Below are positions 33,509 through 44,819 of a stretch of 64,000 nt of DNA, piece after piece. Location of the stretch: positions 1,178,001-1,242,000 of the forward strand of contig JBANDB010000011.1 of the NCBI GenBank assembly GCA_037576215.1. Direction: 5' to 3'. This stretch comes from Armillaria gallica (Eukaryota > Basidiomycota > Agaricomycetes > Agaricales > Physalacriaceae). The first letter of the stretch is position 1. Each line of letters begins with the position of its first letter. Position numbers and translations under genes: made by a program. The notes beneath the pieces were generated by a model, which searched no databases, was not told the origin of the DNA, and saw only the letters and a program-made list of their open reading frames with translations.

Positions 33509-35722
33509 ATGATTTCTCTCGTCTTTACCCTCGGCAGTCTTTTTCTTACCAAGTTCCTGTTCCCAACAGTACTGGCTCAAAGCGATTTCGATTGGAGCAT
33601 TGTTCGTCTCGCATTTCTTTATCGAGGCACGGTCGCTCACGCCTCAGTTGTAGATTGAACCAACGAGTAATTTATCATGGGTCAGCTGCTACTCTAACTA
33701 TAAATGCACGCGTTTCCAGGTAGGCTTTCACCCTTCTCACTACGGTATCTCATCCTGACATTTTCTCTACGCGACTGAAGGTTCCCATCGATTACTCGAA
33801 CGAGGGTGGGGACAAAGCTGCTCTTGCGGTTATCAAGCTTTCCGCCCAATCCGAGACCGAGGTTAAGGGAACTGTACTGATGAATCCGGGAGGCCCTGGC
33901 GGTAGCGGTGTCACCACTTTGGTTTCTAGCGGTCCGCTTCTTGCCTCCGTCATTGGGAACCAATACGACATCATCAGCTTTGATCCTGGTGGTGCGTTGA
34001 CCTGCCTTTTTTTTGTTACCCGCTGAAGCTTACACTGCGAACATTGTAGGAGTCGGTAATTCAACACCTCGAGCAGAGTTCTTCCTCTCCAAAGAAGAGC
34101 ACTTGCTATGGCTTGCCAGTACTAATCATTTCACTTGGGCTGTTAACACGACTTCAGACCAGATTCCTCATCTATGGGCATCTGTGCAAGTTATAGCAGA
34201 ACTGGCCAAGGAACGGGATAATGGAATCCTGAATTACATTAGCACCGATAATGTTGCCCGAGATATGCTGCAAATTACCGAGGCATCTGGTCAAGAGAAG
34301 CTGCAGTATTGGGGATTATCGTAAGCTAGTGGATAATCACCCTCCGTTTGTTGGTTGATCGGTGTTCTCTAGTTATGGGACGGTTCTTGGCGCTACATTC
34401 GCTAGCATGTTCCCCGTACGTTTCTTTTGCTGATCTCAGCTATTTGATTATTAATTTGTTTCTAGGACAAAATCGAACGGATGATCCTTGACGGTATGTC
34501 GTTATTTTTTCTCGTCATCTGGCTCCTTTACTCATATTTATCAGGTGTGTTAGACATGGATGGCTATTACAATGGTATGATAATCTTACGGACTCCACTA
34601 TACTTAAACAACTGAGGCTGTACTCCATCCAGATGACTGGCGAAATGAAGGTCTCGATACTGAGAAGGACATGCAATCATTCTTTGATGGCTGCGTGGCT
34701 GCTGGACCTGACGCTTGTGCATTCTACGCTTCCACCTCTGAGGAAATATCCAACAAACTTGACGTCATATACCAGTCCCTTCTCACCGAACTCGTCCCGG
34801 TCGTATCCCCATCGTCCTACGGTGTTGTAGACTATGCCGTCCGGTCAAGAACGCTCTGTACGAGCTCTATACATCTTTCTCTATCCTCGCAGAAGGCCTC
34901 GCTAGTCTTGCAGCGGGGAACGGCAGTATAATTTACAATATGCAGGCGGTGTACGACCCGTCTTCTGTTTATGATAACTCATGGGAGATGGCAATTGCGA
35001 TTGCTTGCGGCGATTCTCTGAATAACACGGATTCTGTGGCAGACCTGTTTGCATATTGGGATAGTATTCAGGGTGTATCGCCTTTTGCCTCTTGGCTGAT
35101 GGCGCGGAGGATCGGCTGCTCGTATGTGGGATTTCACTCTGATGCGTGTGCGCACTAATTCTATCTTTCTTTAGCGGATGGAAGTTTCATCGTGAAGGCA
35201 GAATCACGGGTGAGCTATCCCATGAACTGACCATCATGGCCCGTTCTGATGTATATGACAGGTCCAATTGGCGGGAACACCAGCTATTCAATTCTTTTGA
35301 TAGGAAACACGGCTGGTATGTGCTGTTTTTTTGAATTGTCTTACTTGACGTAATTAATGTGTCGTCCAGATCCTGTGACTTCCCTCTCGATGTAGGTCGC
35401 TCCTCTCCGTCTTTGTGTACTCATTTGTACTGATCGATCCTTCATTAGGGCGCACAAAACATCAACCGCGTTCCCTGGGTCTGTCGTCCTTACTCAAAAC
35501 ATCTGGGGTGAGCATCGTTCGGAACCGCATAGTAATTTATTAACCTTTCGGATGCTATAGCACACCTCCTCGGTAGCTTCCTCTGCCTGTAGGCATGCGT
35601 ACGTGCAGGCGTACTTCCAAAACGGCACTTTGCCCGACAACGGTGTCGTTTGTGAAGTTGAGACTGAGCTGTTCCCAACATCGTCAGATGGAGCTCAGCG
35701 ACGTTCTTTCCGTGGCTGAAAA
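33509..35722 (+). pseudogene. Hydrolase copy 4 (TAP-like), frameshifted
   Basis: Near-identical exon layout to hydrolase copy 3. The first exons are 33509-33601, 33654-33719, 33781-33991, 34050-34320, 34373-34415, 34466-34493, 34545-34574 and 34633-35121, and the last ends near 35722. In exon 8 a 10-base deletion near 34840 shifts the frame and leads to a stop at about 34931. A second, 2-base deletion precedes the catalytic His exon (QNIWG instead of QNSSG). The conserved DPRG is changed to DPGG. The elbow WGLSYG is kept. It is close to copy 3 in sequence, so the loss is recent relative to copy 1. Confidence 0.85.
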
Positions 35723-36088
35723 TGAATTCAATACATGTCCCTGGTTTCCCGCTAGTTATCCCTCATTTGTGTCACATACACACTATACCAAACCGAGTCT
35801 GTTTCAACTTAAACTCGTTTATTACTTACAAGCCCTTGTCTTTAAATTGCTTAGAACAGAGAGCGATATATTTCGGCCTCAGACGACCCTTTTTTCAACT
35901 GAAGAAGGCAGTAGGTTTTCGTCAAAGACGGTAAATAATACCCTTTAAAGAATAAGAGAAAGACATAACCTCGATCAAGACCGCTAACAGCTGGTTCACG
36001 AAGGAACAAAAGGGGTGTATAAGGTACTTTTAGCTGCATCCACAGTATTCAAATATTTCTACTGTATATGCGTTGGGCGAGTGAGATT

Positions 36089-36463
36089 TTAACTGGATCT
36101 GATGTTTGCCACGGTCCTCGCGTTCTTCACAGGAGCCTGAAAGCAAATTAAAGAAAGTACCACATGAGAGATTGAAAGAAATTACCTGAGAAGGGAGTGG
36201 GGGTGGAGGCGGAGGCGGAGGCGGAGGAGGGGGCGCTTGAGCCTGCACCGGGGCCTGACCGTGGTTCTGATTAATAAAAAGGGTTAATCAGATGAATATA
36301 GATAACTTATGAGAAACATGCGTTTGCGCTGAGAATTTCTGGGGAGAGGAACTTGGTGTTTGCAACGGGTTTCTAGATGCATCATTTATTATTGGCGCGT
36401 CGGGTGCATATGATCGAAGCCTACCTCATTGGAAGGGAAGGGGAATGCGTAACTATAAGACAT
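36089..36463 (-). CDS. Microprotein gene 2 (AFPFPS family, four exons)
   Basis: Exons 36463-36425, 36372-36328, 36266-36186 and 36136-36089 encode 82 residues, all phase 0: MSYSYAFPFPSNE, KPVANTKFLSPEILS, NHGQAPVQAQA followed by twelve prolines and LPSQ, then APVKNARTVANIRSS. The first two exons have the same lengths as in microprotein gene 1. Intron 2 needs a GC donor (AGC|GCAAAC): every nearby GT leads to an in-frame stop, while the GC site keeps the exon at 45 nt as in gene 1. The last exon differs from the tail of gene 1. It converges on hydrolase copy 4. There is no signal peptide; the function is unknown. Confidence 0.7.
36195..36233 (-). repeat. Proline-codon microsatellite
   Basis: A run of CCN codons (mainly CCTCCG units) encodes twelve consecutive prolines inside exon 3 of microprotein gene 2. 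Gene 1 has only short Pro/Gln pairs here, so the tract expanded in this copy. Confidence 0.75.
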
Positions 36464-36540
36464 TTTCAGACGAAGGCTGAGGATGAGGTGTGTGGATGAT
36501 GTGGGAGAATGAGGGTATCAGCTCTCAGACTTTCTACGGG

Positions 36541-36548
36541 TTTATATA
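36541..36548 (-). promoter_or_regulatory. TATA box of microprotein gene 2
   Basis: GCTATATAAA on the minus strand, 78 bp upstream of the ATG, in the same sequence context as for microprotein gene 1. Confidence 0.6.
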
Positions 36549-39500
36549 GCAGCCTGGGCCATAGGTATACGTAGTCGGAACAATTGGCCTGGTCTTCAAA
36601 TTCTAGTCTCAGATCGTGAAGAAGACCATGCCGCGATCTGGCCAATGCTAGAAAGGGTTGTTAGGTTTCACTGAAAAGACAATATATCCTGGTCATAAAT
36701 GAGGAAGTCGTTAGGTTATGATCGTTCATCCTGAGTTGATTACTGACTTTGAAGTAGGGGTATGCAATAATCGTAGGTCAGAATGTTAACCACGGGTTGA
36801 AAATCTTATATTAATAATATACCTCATCCGTCCACCATGTTTTGTAGCCTTCCTTCTCTATTTCAGCTAAAAACATACTTTTCTAAAGTAAGTTTGAGAC
36901 TCTCTGAGCAGCAATGCATACCACGCGCGAGTCTGAGATGAGCAGGCTTGGACTAGCGCTGACTGGACTAGCATGATGATGGCTTTTGTTTCGGTAATTT
37001 CATCACTGCGGGCTGGTCACGTCAATTTTTTCGTGAGGGCCAGAAACACCGTAAAGTCACCAAAGATTTCGTTGCACGCTGGAGTCAGGAAAAGATGAAG
37101 CAATTCAAAAGGTTGACACAATCGGAACGCTGATCAGCTGAGTCAGCCCGCCTTTGCGTGCTGGGGTGTCACAGTCACAATCACAAGTTCCTTCCCGCCA
37201 CCATCACCGACGACCGTGGGACATCGACTCCGGGTCTTACGGCGGCGGCATGGTCCTGTCTTCTCGGTACTAACGTAACACAGCTCTCGTCCTTTTCGCA
37301 ATCTACGGACCCTTATTCAGCCCCGAAGGCTGTAATTTTCATCGTGTTTGGGCCGTGTAGAAACCAGGAAGAAACGGCTGAGGTTCTATCCGCACAGAAT
37401 GGCATGTGTTTCTGTCAGCTGGGAAATGCTTCCTTCTGAAGAGCGTGATTTCATTGTAAGATGATATCCTCTCAAACTTAGAGCAGCCGCCGACCATTGT
37501 TCCAGCAACACTTGAAATGGTGTTCGAACCGCAGATTCGCAGCACGCAGTACGCTGTAGCGTTCAAGTATGCGAAGTAGTCCCTGGAAAAGAAGTCGAAC
37601 AAGCGGTTCATGCTCAACCACAGTAGGTAAGTTTTTTTTCTTTGCGTGCGCTCTTGTCCTGATGAAGAAAAGACACATCTTGACTGCCAGCTTTCTTCCA
37701 GACTGAGCATCAGGATCCGACGGAGTACGTTGTCTATACTTATTTTGAAGCGAGTGTCGTACAAGTACCTTTCATTCCAGGATACATGGGATTAACGAAG
37801 AAATTTGTCGGCGAGGGGGTACTTGTCACCAAGGTGGCTGGGATAGAATATGTTTCCTCAAAATCCTTTTCTTAATAGCGAGCATTTTTGCTAGAACCTC
37901 GACGTGCTCCAGACCTGCTGTCAGTCAATCTTTCACTGAACACCGTCTAGTCAGAGTATGTCATCGAATATACCCGAGTCGTGCATTACGATTGGCGATG
38001 TCTATTTGACCAATGATTGGCATCCTTAGATGTCGTCATTAGCAGAATCAACCGAAGTGGGGCTACGACTAACCACTAGGTTCTCCCATATCAAGCGGCC
38101 CCGCGTCATGATTACCGCGTGTTACTCTCACACAGTCTTCGTGGACGATGCCGGACAACGCCATGTCTGTCCTGATGTCACTGTTGACAACAAGCCGCGA
38201 CTCTCGAGGACGTGTCGTAGGTTAACAACTGCCGGTGCTGCATATGAAAGCTTGCGCGCCGCAGCATAAACGTCTGGAATCCCGCTGTTCATCGGTCCGA
38301 CCTTACATCTTCGGCTTCACTGAATGTCATGTCAGTGGCTTCTTCCTTATTCCACAGGAGCTCAAGTCTCACGATGCCATCTAAGCTATACACATCTACT
38401 CGCCTGTGAATTACACATGTTCTTACGCCCGTAGAAACCTGCTCCGTGCCGAGAACACTGCCCAAAGCTGTAATCCAGTCACACAGGGAGGGACGTCGCC
38501 TGCAAATGGCTCTGATTTCCCGTCTGATTGACAACTCTCCAACTGGCAACACTCGTCGTAGCACCCGCGTCTGTTTGCGCGCGAGCTGCGGCTCAGAAAT
38601 AGAGGGACGATAAAACTGAACAAGGCGATGAATCGTCAGGACGCGCGCACCCTGCTGCGACGCATCCAACAATCAATGTTGGGGAGATACCCTAGCAGAG
38701 ACTACAAGCTTAGCTAAAAGTAAATGCTCGAAAGGGGAAATAAGTACCCTGGTCATCGTGGTAATAATGTCAAGAGAATCTCCATGTGTATCATTCCTTG
38801 CGATTATCACCAGAAGAATGATCGTCGAAGCAGTCTAAAAAGCCGCTGATTCCACGACTACTTCGATGATGCAGCGGTATCATTCGAGGTCATGCTCAAC
38901 CTTTCCTCCCGACCTTTACAATTCGGACAATTATTAGCAGGGTACACCTGATAGTTGTTGCCATGATGAAGGTGATGTAAATGATGGAATAATTGATCTT
39001 AGCGCCATATACGGTTTGTTCGTCTACTTATTCACGTTGTCAGAGATGGGATGGGATAGTACACCGACAACACTTTGCATACTAGGAGCGGGTCGCTGAG
39101 TTGGACTCGCTAAATAACAGGAAGGTTCACTTATACAAACGATCGTGCAGAGGATGGGGCAGATAATTATGAACCAGCTTCGTCCCCAGACAATCCAGCA
39201 CCGCTATATCTGCGCAAGGGAAGCATAAATCAACCGCTCCATATCGAAGGGATCACTGTACATACCGTAGTACCATCGGAGAGGGTGTTCTGATCGCTCC
39301 ACAAGTAGCCATAGCGATAACCTCTACTATTGTACGCTTGTCTAGCTTGGGAGGCAAAATACGATGTCTCTGTGTCTTCGTCATTGTTGAAGAATACATA
39401 ACGAAGGAGCTGTTGGCAGTCAAAACGTATACAGTGTCTATTTTACCCTACGACGATACATAATATCAAGGATTTCTTCCCCGCGTAGTAGCACCGGAGC

Positions 39501-39590
39501 TTCGGCCTCCGTGTGAGCATCAGGGACCGGGAGAAATTTTCGGAACCCCGCGTTCTTCTAGGCAGAAGAGATTCTGTCGTCATTCGCATC
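36549..39590. other. Gene-poor stretch
   Basis: Apart from the inverted dispersed-repeat copy at 37125-37215, no feature is supported. Frames at 37339-37764 (minus), 38030-38269 (plus) and 38289-38672 (minus) are open but show no motif, and no within-window homologue supports them. Confidence 0.35.
37125..37215 (-). repeat. Dispersed repeat, copy c (inverted)
   Basis: The reverse complement reads GTGATGGTGGCGGGAAG, GATTGTGACTGTGACACCC and GGCTGACTCAGC, matching the core of the copy at 7425-7515. It lies upstream of microprotein gene 2, as copy a lies upstream of gene 1, so it may belong to the same inverted duplication. Confidence 0.5.
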
Positions 39591-39779
39591 TGGATTATTT
39601 AGAAGAAACGTTCGCACTTCCTGCCGAGAAAGGACTTGAGATTTTCCGCCTCTTTAATAGGGGATTGTTCAAGGTGGAGCTCGAACGTTTGGAGAAACGG
39701 AGCTTCGCCAGGGTCTGTAGGGATACTATCAGGAAAGTGACGAGAGGATGTGATGATAAATATCTTACGGGGCGGGCGA

Positions 39780-40345
39780 AGTTAATCTGAAAAAAGAAGA
39801 AGATCAAACAAGTACTAGAAGCCATAATATAGAATACGTACCGGTGGCACACTGTTGCGTTCCTGCAGACCATGCGTAGGCTATGGCCGTTTATCAGCAA
39901 AGTCGCGCAGGACCGTCAGTCAATATGGAACCACTTACGACTGGATGCCAGATATGCTAGACGACTTTCAGCATGCCACATATAATGAGAAGGTGAATGT
40001 TACTTTTACTGGCGCAGAGACGACGACTTTGGGGGAGACCCGTTTGTGTTCGTTAAACTCCTTTTGCACAGGCGTGCGTGGCTAAAGTCGACATGAATAG
40101 CGTACAAAAAGAAAGATAAGGGTACCATACACTAAGTAATGAGAATTCTTCGAAGTCAGACAAATCGGACGGTATTTCGATGGCTCTCTCTTTCAAGTGG
40201 TTCTGATTCTTTATAGATGACTATAAGTACGCTGTTCAGCTGAGAGTGTAGACAAGCACGGGGCAACTCACGGGACCTAGAGAAGGTGAAGCCTGCTTCT
40301 CGTCGTCGCTTGTCTCTGCAAAACCAGGTGTTGGCGCCTAAAAGT
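39780..40345 (+). repeat. Duplicated segment, block A
   Basis: Colinear with 53620-54175. Shared stretches include AGAAGAAGATCAA-CAAGTACTAGAAGCC, CTTATCAGCAAAGTC, GACCGTCAGTCAATATG and GGGCAACTCACGGGACCT-GAGAAGGT. It contains a coding-looking piece (TYDWMPDMLDDFQHATYNEK) that is also recognisable in block B. This is probably a decayed plus-strand gene next to the coiled-coil gene; its family was not identified. Confidence 0.6.
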
Positions 40346-40371
40346 GTCGACATTTCAGCACTAGTATATAC

Positions 40372-40749
40372 TCAAGAAGATAGTGATGTCATCACTGCTT
40401 CTTTATTAGCAAGCACAGTTTCTACTGCGATATGCTCTGAACCTTGAGCTTGGGGAGCTGGAGGCTGTGACACAGTATTATGCGGTCAATGAGAGAAAAA
40501 ATACTGCAGATCATCAAGAGAGACGAACCGCAGCTTTTGAGTCCGCTAGACATTCTTCCAAATCCGACACCCTTCGCGTGAGGTCGGCAACTTCGCAATC
40601 GACCCTTTCCTTCTCACTCTGCAGCTTACCCAACTCCTGTCTTTCTTCCCTACTTGCTGTCTATACTTGTCTCGTTGAACTTGGAGATCGACGATGGCAT
40701 TGGAGAGGCGTTCGTTCTCCTTTGTAAGGCTTTCGATGGTGCGGGGCAT
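40372..40749 (-). pseudogene. Coiled-coil protein gene, copy 1 (frameshifted)
   Basis: Exon 1 (40749-40529) is homologous to exon 1 of the intact copy at 42991 but is 221 nt instead of 222. One base is missing near 40645, so the frame leaves the coiled coil after RQQVGK. Read in the restored frame, the rest of exon 1 and a second exon (40464-40372, PPAPQAQGSEHIAVET...) are open to a normal stop. This indicates recent inactivation, or a sequencing error if it is a single base. Confidence 0.65.
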
Positions 40750-41025
40750 GATGGACGTAAAGAAGCGAAAAGCACAAATTGAAATAATTTGAGATCGGGT
40801 ATCAAAAGCGGGACAGTCACTGTGACGTTGACAAGCAGCGCCTATTTGTTCGTCCCCCTGTTCTTCCTTCCTAAAGGACTCATCCACTTCGCTCAATTTA
40901 GGTAAAACCGACGTCGACACCATATCCTCGCAAGTGTCGAAGAATCTACGACGGAGGAAGGAATGCATGAACCCGAAGTCAGTGGTAGGGCAACTGCGTC
41001 GATACCTACGGTGGGCCTGTTCCAC

Positions 41026-42365
41026 TGGTCACTGAATCACAGAGACGTCGATGCCATGTGGGAGGAGCGTTTGTCAAAGTGCTGACACGGCGACCGCAGG
41101 CCGACCGATTTGTGGTTAGTCATTTAGTGCTCGCGAAAATCTCGAATATCAAACTATTGTCGTGTAACACTCCTCGGAGAATCGTCGATCCCCTGAGGTT
41201 GCGGAGGGTTGGCGGATAGCTATCTGCGAGCTCGCATCTAGACTATATAAGTACAGTGGAGCTGTGTTTGTCAGTAGATCGCTGATTTCTGCATGCCCAC
41301 CATCAAGGCTGACAGATGTTAGTAGCGAATCACCACTGTCGCATAGCTAGTTCATGCGTAGGTCGTACGCTTACAGGATCCGGCGAGTGAGCAGCCATAA
41401 GTGCTGCGAATGAGAGGGCGAGCTATGCAGATATGGTACGTTGGCACGACCACTAAGATAAGAAGATACGTATGATAGTGGCCCACGTCGATTGACCGTC
41501 AGGGGTTAGTGACATGGTACGAGCTTCAGAGATAATACCATGAACAGAATCACGCTCAGCACACGACCGGAGTAATCTATCCCTCGAGTCTGTTCGCAAT
41601 GACGGCGAAAGGTGATGTTGTTAGGCGAAAAAGAATATCTACAAGGTTCGAAAATCCAGACCAAACCTAATCAAATCCTCCGTTTCTTTGGGGGACTGAT
41701 CACGGCTGATTCCTGATAACTGCGTTTTAAGTGGGGAGGAGATCCATACTATACTCTTAAATCAGAGGCGTTGACCCAACGCAGCAATAACACTCACGGC
41801 GATCCTATGTGAAGACGACGTCGGTATCTACACGTATAAATAGTGAGATCGAAGCAAGATTCGGGAACTTTATACGCACTCCTCTTCCACGTGCAGACTG
41901 ACGAGATTGATGTTAGCCAAAGACGAAATTCAACGGTAAGAGCATACCGTTGTAAGCGCGGAACGAAGGGGTGGAGCGTGAGCCAACGGCTGTGTGAAAG
42001 GGGGTGATGAATGGAGTACTCGATGGGCATAGTATAAAATACATACGGAACAGCATGAAGACTAGTGAAGATCATCATTATGAGTATAGAAGGACCATCA
42101 GAGAGAACAAAAGACGGCGTACTTGGCCTCCGCAGCACCGAGAGATGGAGGTGGAGGGCTGCTAACGAATCAAATCAGTATGCTGCTTTAGACATTACGG
42201 CGGAAACATACTTTAACCGGCGTAGAAACATTGGCTGTTGGAGAGATTTGAGAAGACTGCTCTACAGGTTTCGACGGCGATGGTAGGACTAGCTTGGCGG
42301 ACTGGCCTCAACATGAGTCAAATAAGAAGAGATCATAAAGGATGTGAACCAACGGCTGTCATGTC
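41026..42365. other. No gene firmly recognised
   Basis: A TATA-like ACTATATAAG lies at about 41241. Downstream of the coiled-coil stop, minus-strand stretches such as LVLPSPSKPVEQSS (about 42287-42210), bounded by splice-like sites, suggest that the coiled-coil gene may have longer alternative transcripts. Confidence 0.3.
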
Positions 42366-42991
42366 TTATACGGTAATTTGAGTTGTGGTACTTGCGGTAG
42401 TTGTTTCGGTAGGTGACTGTACATTGGTCAAAGCGAGCATCATGGTGTCGAAGAGGCGAAACAACTTACGGTATTCGGAAGGGTAGGAGCCTCTTCTATG
42501 GTACCCCGAGCTTGAGAATTTGAGGCTGGAATCTGGTAACGTGGGCAGGTTAGGGTATCTCCCCTGCTGTTCAACATACAGCTTCACACACTATCGGCAG
42601 TTCTTCTTGTTTACTTGGAAGTATATTGGTGGACGGGTCCTGCTCTGGAGAAGACATGTTCTGGTATTGGGCTTCTGTTGGGGTTTCGGCGGCGGTGTAT
42701 GCCTTAGCGACCTCAGAATGCTACAGTAAGAACCGGATGAGAACAGTCAGTGGTAGAAGTCATGCGCACCGCAATCAGAGAGTCCTTCAGGCGCTCCTCT
42801 AAACCCAGTACCGTTCGCTTGAGGTCGGCATTTTCGCAATCGACCCTCTCCTTCTCACACAATAACTGGCTGAGCTCCTGTCTCGTCTTCCCTGCTTGCT
42901 GCCTGAACTTGTCGCGCTCCTCTTCAAGCTCTGAGATAATCTTCGAGAGATGTCCATTCTCCTTTGAAAGACTGTCGGTGGTGCGCTGCAT
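42366..42991 (-). CDS. Small coiled-coil protein, copy 2 (intact)
   Basis: Exons 42991-42770, 42720-42592, 42532-42470 and 42416-42366 are all phase 0 and encode 154 residues. Exon 1 (74 residues) is one long amphipathic helix with heptad-spaced Leu/Ile and many Glu/Lys/Arg: LSKENGHLSKIISELEEERD, then RQELSQLLCEKERVD, DLKRTVLGLEERLKD. The remainder is a Pro/Thr/Ser/Glu-rich, probably disordered tail ending in a Thr-rich stretch. There is no basic region like that of a bZIP factor, so DNA binding is not implied. Good donors (GTAAGT at 42469) and branch-like CTAAC/CTGAC sites support the introns. It belongs to a three-copy family in this window. The function is unknown; dimerisation through the helix is likely. 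Confidence 0.62.
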
Positions 42992-43195
42992 GATGATATG
43001 CTTAGGAGAAACGAGGAACGGATGTTTCAGGCGGGCGGGGAGTGTCAAATTAAAAAGCGGCGTCGGCCGAATTGCTCCCGCGCAGCCGTGACAACTGCCG
43101 GTCTTCGTTATTGCGTTGTGGACCGATATCACCTTTTGTAAAGCCTAAAGAAAATACAGGATGAATTCCTGATGATAATTTCACCGGGAAGACGC

Positions 43196-43805
43196 TTACC
43201 TAGTCGCCTTCCGCTCTTCCATCCTACCAGAGAGGACTCTAGCAAGTCTCTTAGAATCTGCCATACCGTATTGTCTACGCATTCGTAGGAGCGGATTGCC
43301 TGACATTAGAAATTGGCTTAGAAAAGGGGCGGAAGTCAGCACATGAGAAGTGCCGACGTTCAGTTCCCTCAATTGCGACGACGACATCGAGGCGCGCAAA
43401 TGAACCTTCGCAAGACCATTGAGACGGAGATATAAGCGCTCCAAGTGCCAGGTATGCTTGGCGACGAGAACAAAAGCTTCCCAGCCGGTGGCAAGGTGGA
43501 GAGTCGGAAGGGTTAAGGGGAAGATCTATGACCGTTCCGTAGTTCTGGAGAAGGTTCTGACTCTTGTTGTGGGTGAGCAGAAGGTGTTCCATAAAAAAGC
43601 GAACAAACTGCGGCAGAGAGACAACGATTAGATGCAAATTGGATGTAACCGAACGTCCGATGGAAGAGGAGGTCAATGTATCAGCCATGAGCACGAAGCC
43701 GCCTATTTTGAACGCGATGATACACACATGGCTAACTTCCGGGTGTAAATTCTAGGACTCGTACTTGGACGACTGTGAAGACAGCGTCAAGCTTTCTGCG
43801 AGTAG
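43196..43805 (-). pseudogene. F-box/LRR-like gene relic 1
   Basis: Homologous to the C-terminal ~200 residues of the intact F-box/LRR-like protein at 47145-48916: LLQNYGTVIDLPLNPS matches LLQNWGTVVDLSLNHS, and LERLYLRLNGLAKVHL matches LEHLGLHLNGFAKIPL. A frameshift separates the two parts near 43500. The N-terminal half, including the F-box region, is absent. Its 3' flank (GAATTCCTGATGA) is shared with relic 2 at 52085. Confidence 0.7.
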
Positions 43806-44819
43806 CTAGTGGTAGTCACAGGTCACGGGACGTGACAGAACGCGTTGAAGCCGCCTTAACCTGCCTCGACTCGAACGGATCCGACGGAACGTATGCGACT
43901 CTTGCAAGCGTGCAGTAGAATATATAGATAGATCCAGATTCTGGTGCCGCTGTCCTCGGTGCATTTCATGGGTAGGAAGGATGTGCAATCTACGCGCGTC
44001 GCGGACTCCAGTCAACACAGTGCCAAGAAATCGAAACGAGGCTATACCATGTCCACACGAAGAGTCGTTACATCTTTCTAAAGTTGAGCCGCCGAGTAAT
44101 AGTTAGAGTGGACCGAGCTATCGCAGTAGCAAGGGAAGAACCTAGAAGAAGTCATTATGAGGTAACGGTATCAACCATAATCGACCACGTACACTATCGA
44201 TTATCAGTTTTGAGAAGCACAGCGGCCCCATCATCAGAAATAATCAGCGCCAAACCGGGTATCTGAGACACTACGTTCCAGCATACGAGCGAGGAGCGAC
44301 GGCAACCACTCTTATCAACAGGGCCATTGGTCTCTCGAACGTAGATCCTCTTGGTGGAACAGCATTCCATTGAACAGCACCTGATTCAGCTACCCCATCA
44401 CATGTGAGTAAAACAAGAATGGGAAACCCTGTCAATTCAATTAACCCACTACCAGACCAAGGAATATACCTCGAAAGGCACAGCAGCTGACGTCGCCAAG
44501 GACTCAGACCCTTTGAGCATACGGCCGGACAGATATCGTGTTACCGACATTTGCGAAGCCTCCGGGAGCATATGATGCTGTCCTTAGATTCATCTGGCTT
44601 TGACGACAACTTACATCGCCTTTATACCCTCAAATAGTGCACACCAATAGAAAACGATAGAGAAATTTATTCGCATAACCTCTGAAAACCGGGATCAGTA
44701 TGCTGCATTACGCGAACGATAAGACTGCGTACCTAAAGACGGTATTTTATGCATGTGCGTCACTGCCTGGATGAGAATTGAATGAGTGAGAAGCAATGCT
44801 AACACAAAACGGCATACCA
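43806..44819. other. Duplicated intergenic sequence, no gene
   Basis: Partly similar to the flank of the intact F-box gene at 49100-49300 (GGACGTGACAGAACGC, and GAAGAA-TTA-GATGAGGTA). No coding unit is supported. Confidence 0.35.

Noticed and set aside
38289..38672. 127-codon minus-strand frame as a gene
   Set aside because: No motif or within-window homologue, and an overlapping frame on the same strand is equally open.
41794..42138. 114-codon minus-strand frame as a membrane protein
   Set aside because: Hydrophobic start but no clear membrane-helix pattern; it overlaps possible downstream exons of the coiled-coil gene in another frame.
42770..42991. Coiled-coil protein as a bZIP transcription factor
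   Set aside because: The Leu heptads are present, but the basic region (N-x7-R/K) expected directly before the zipper is absent.
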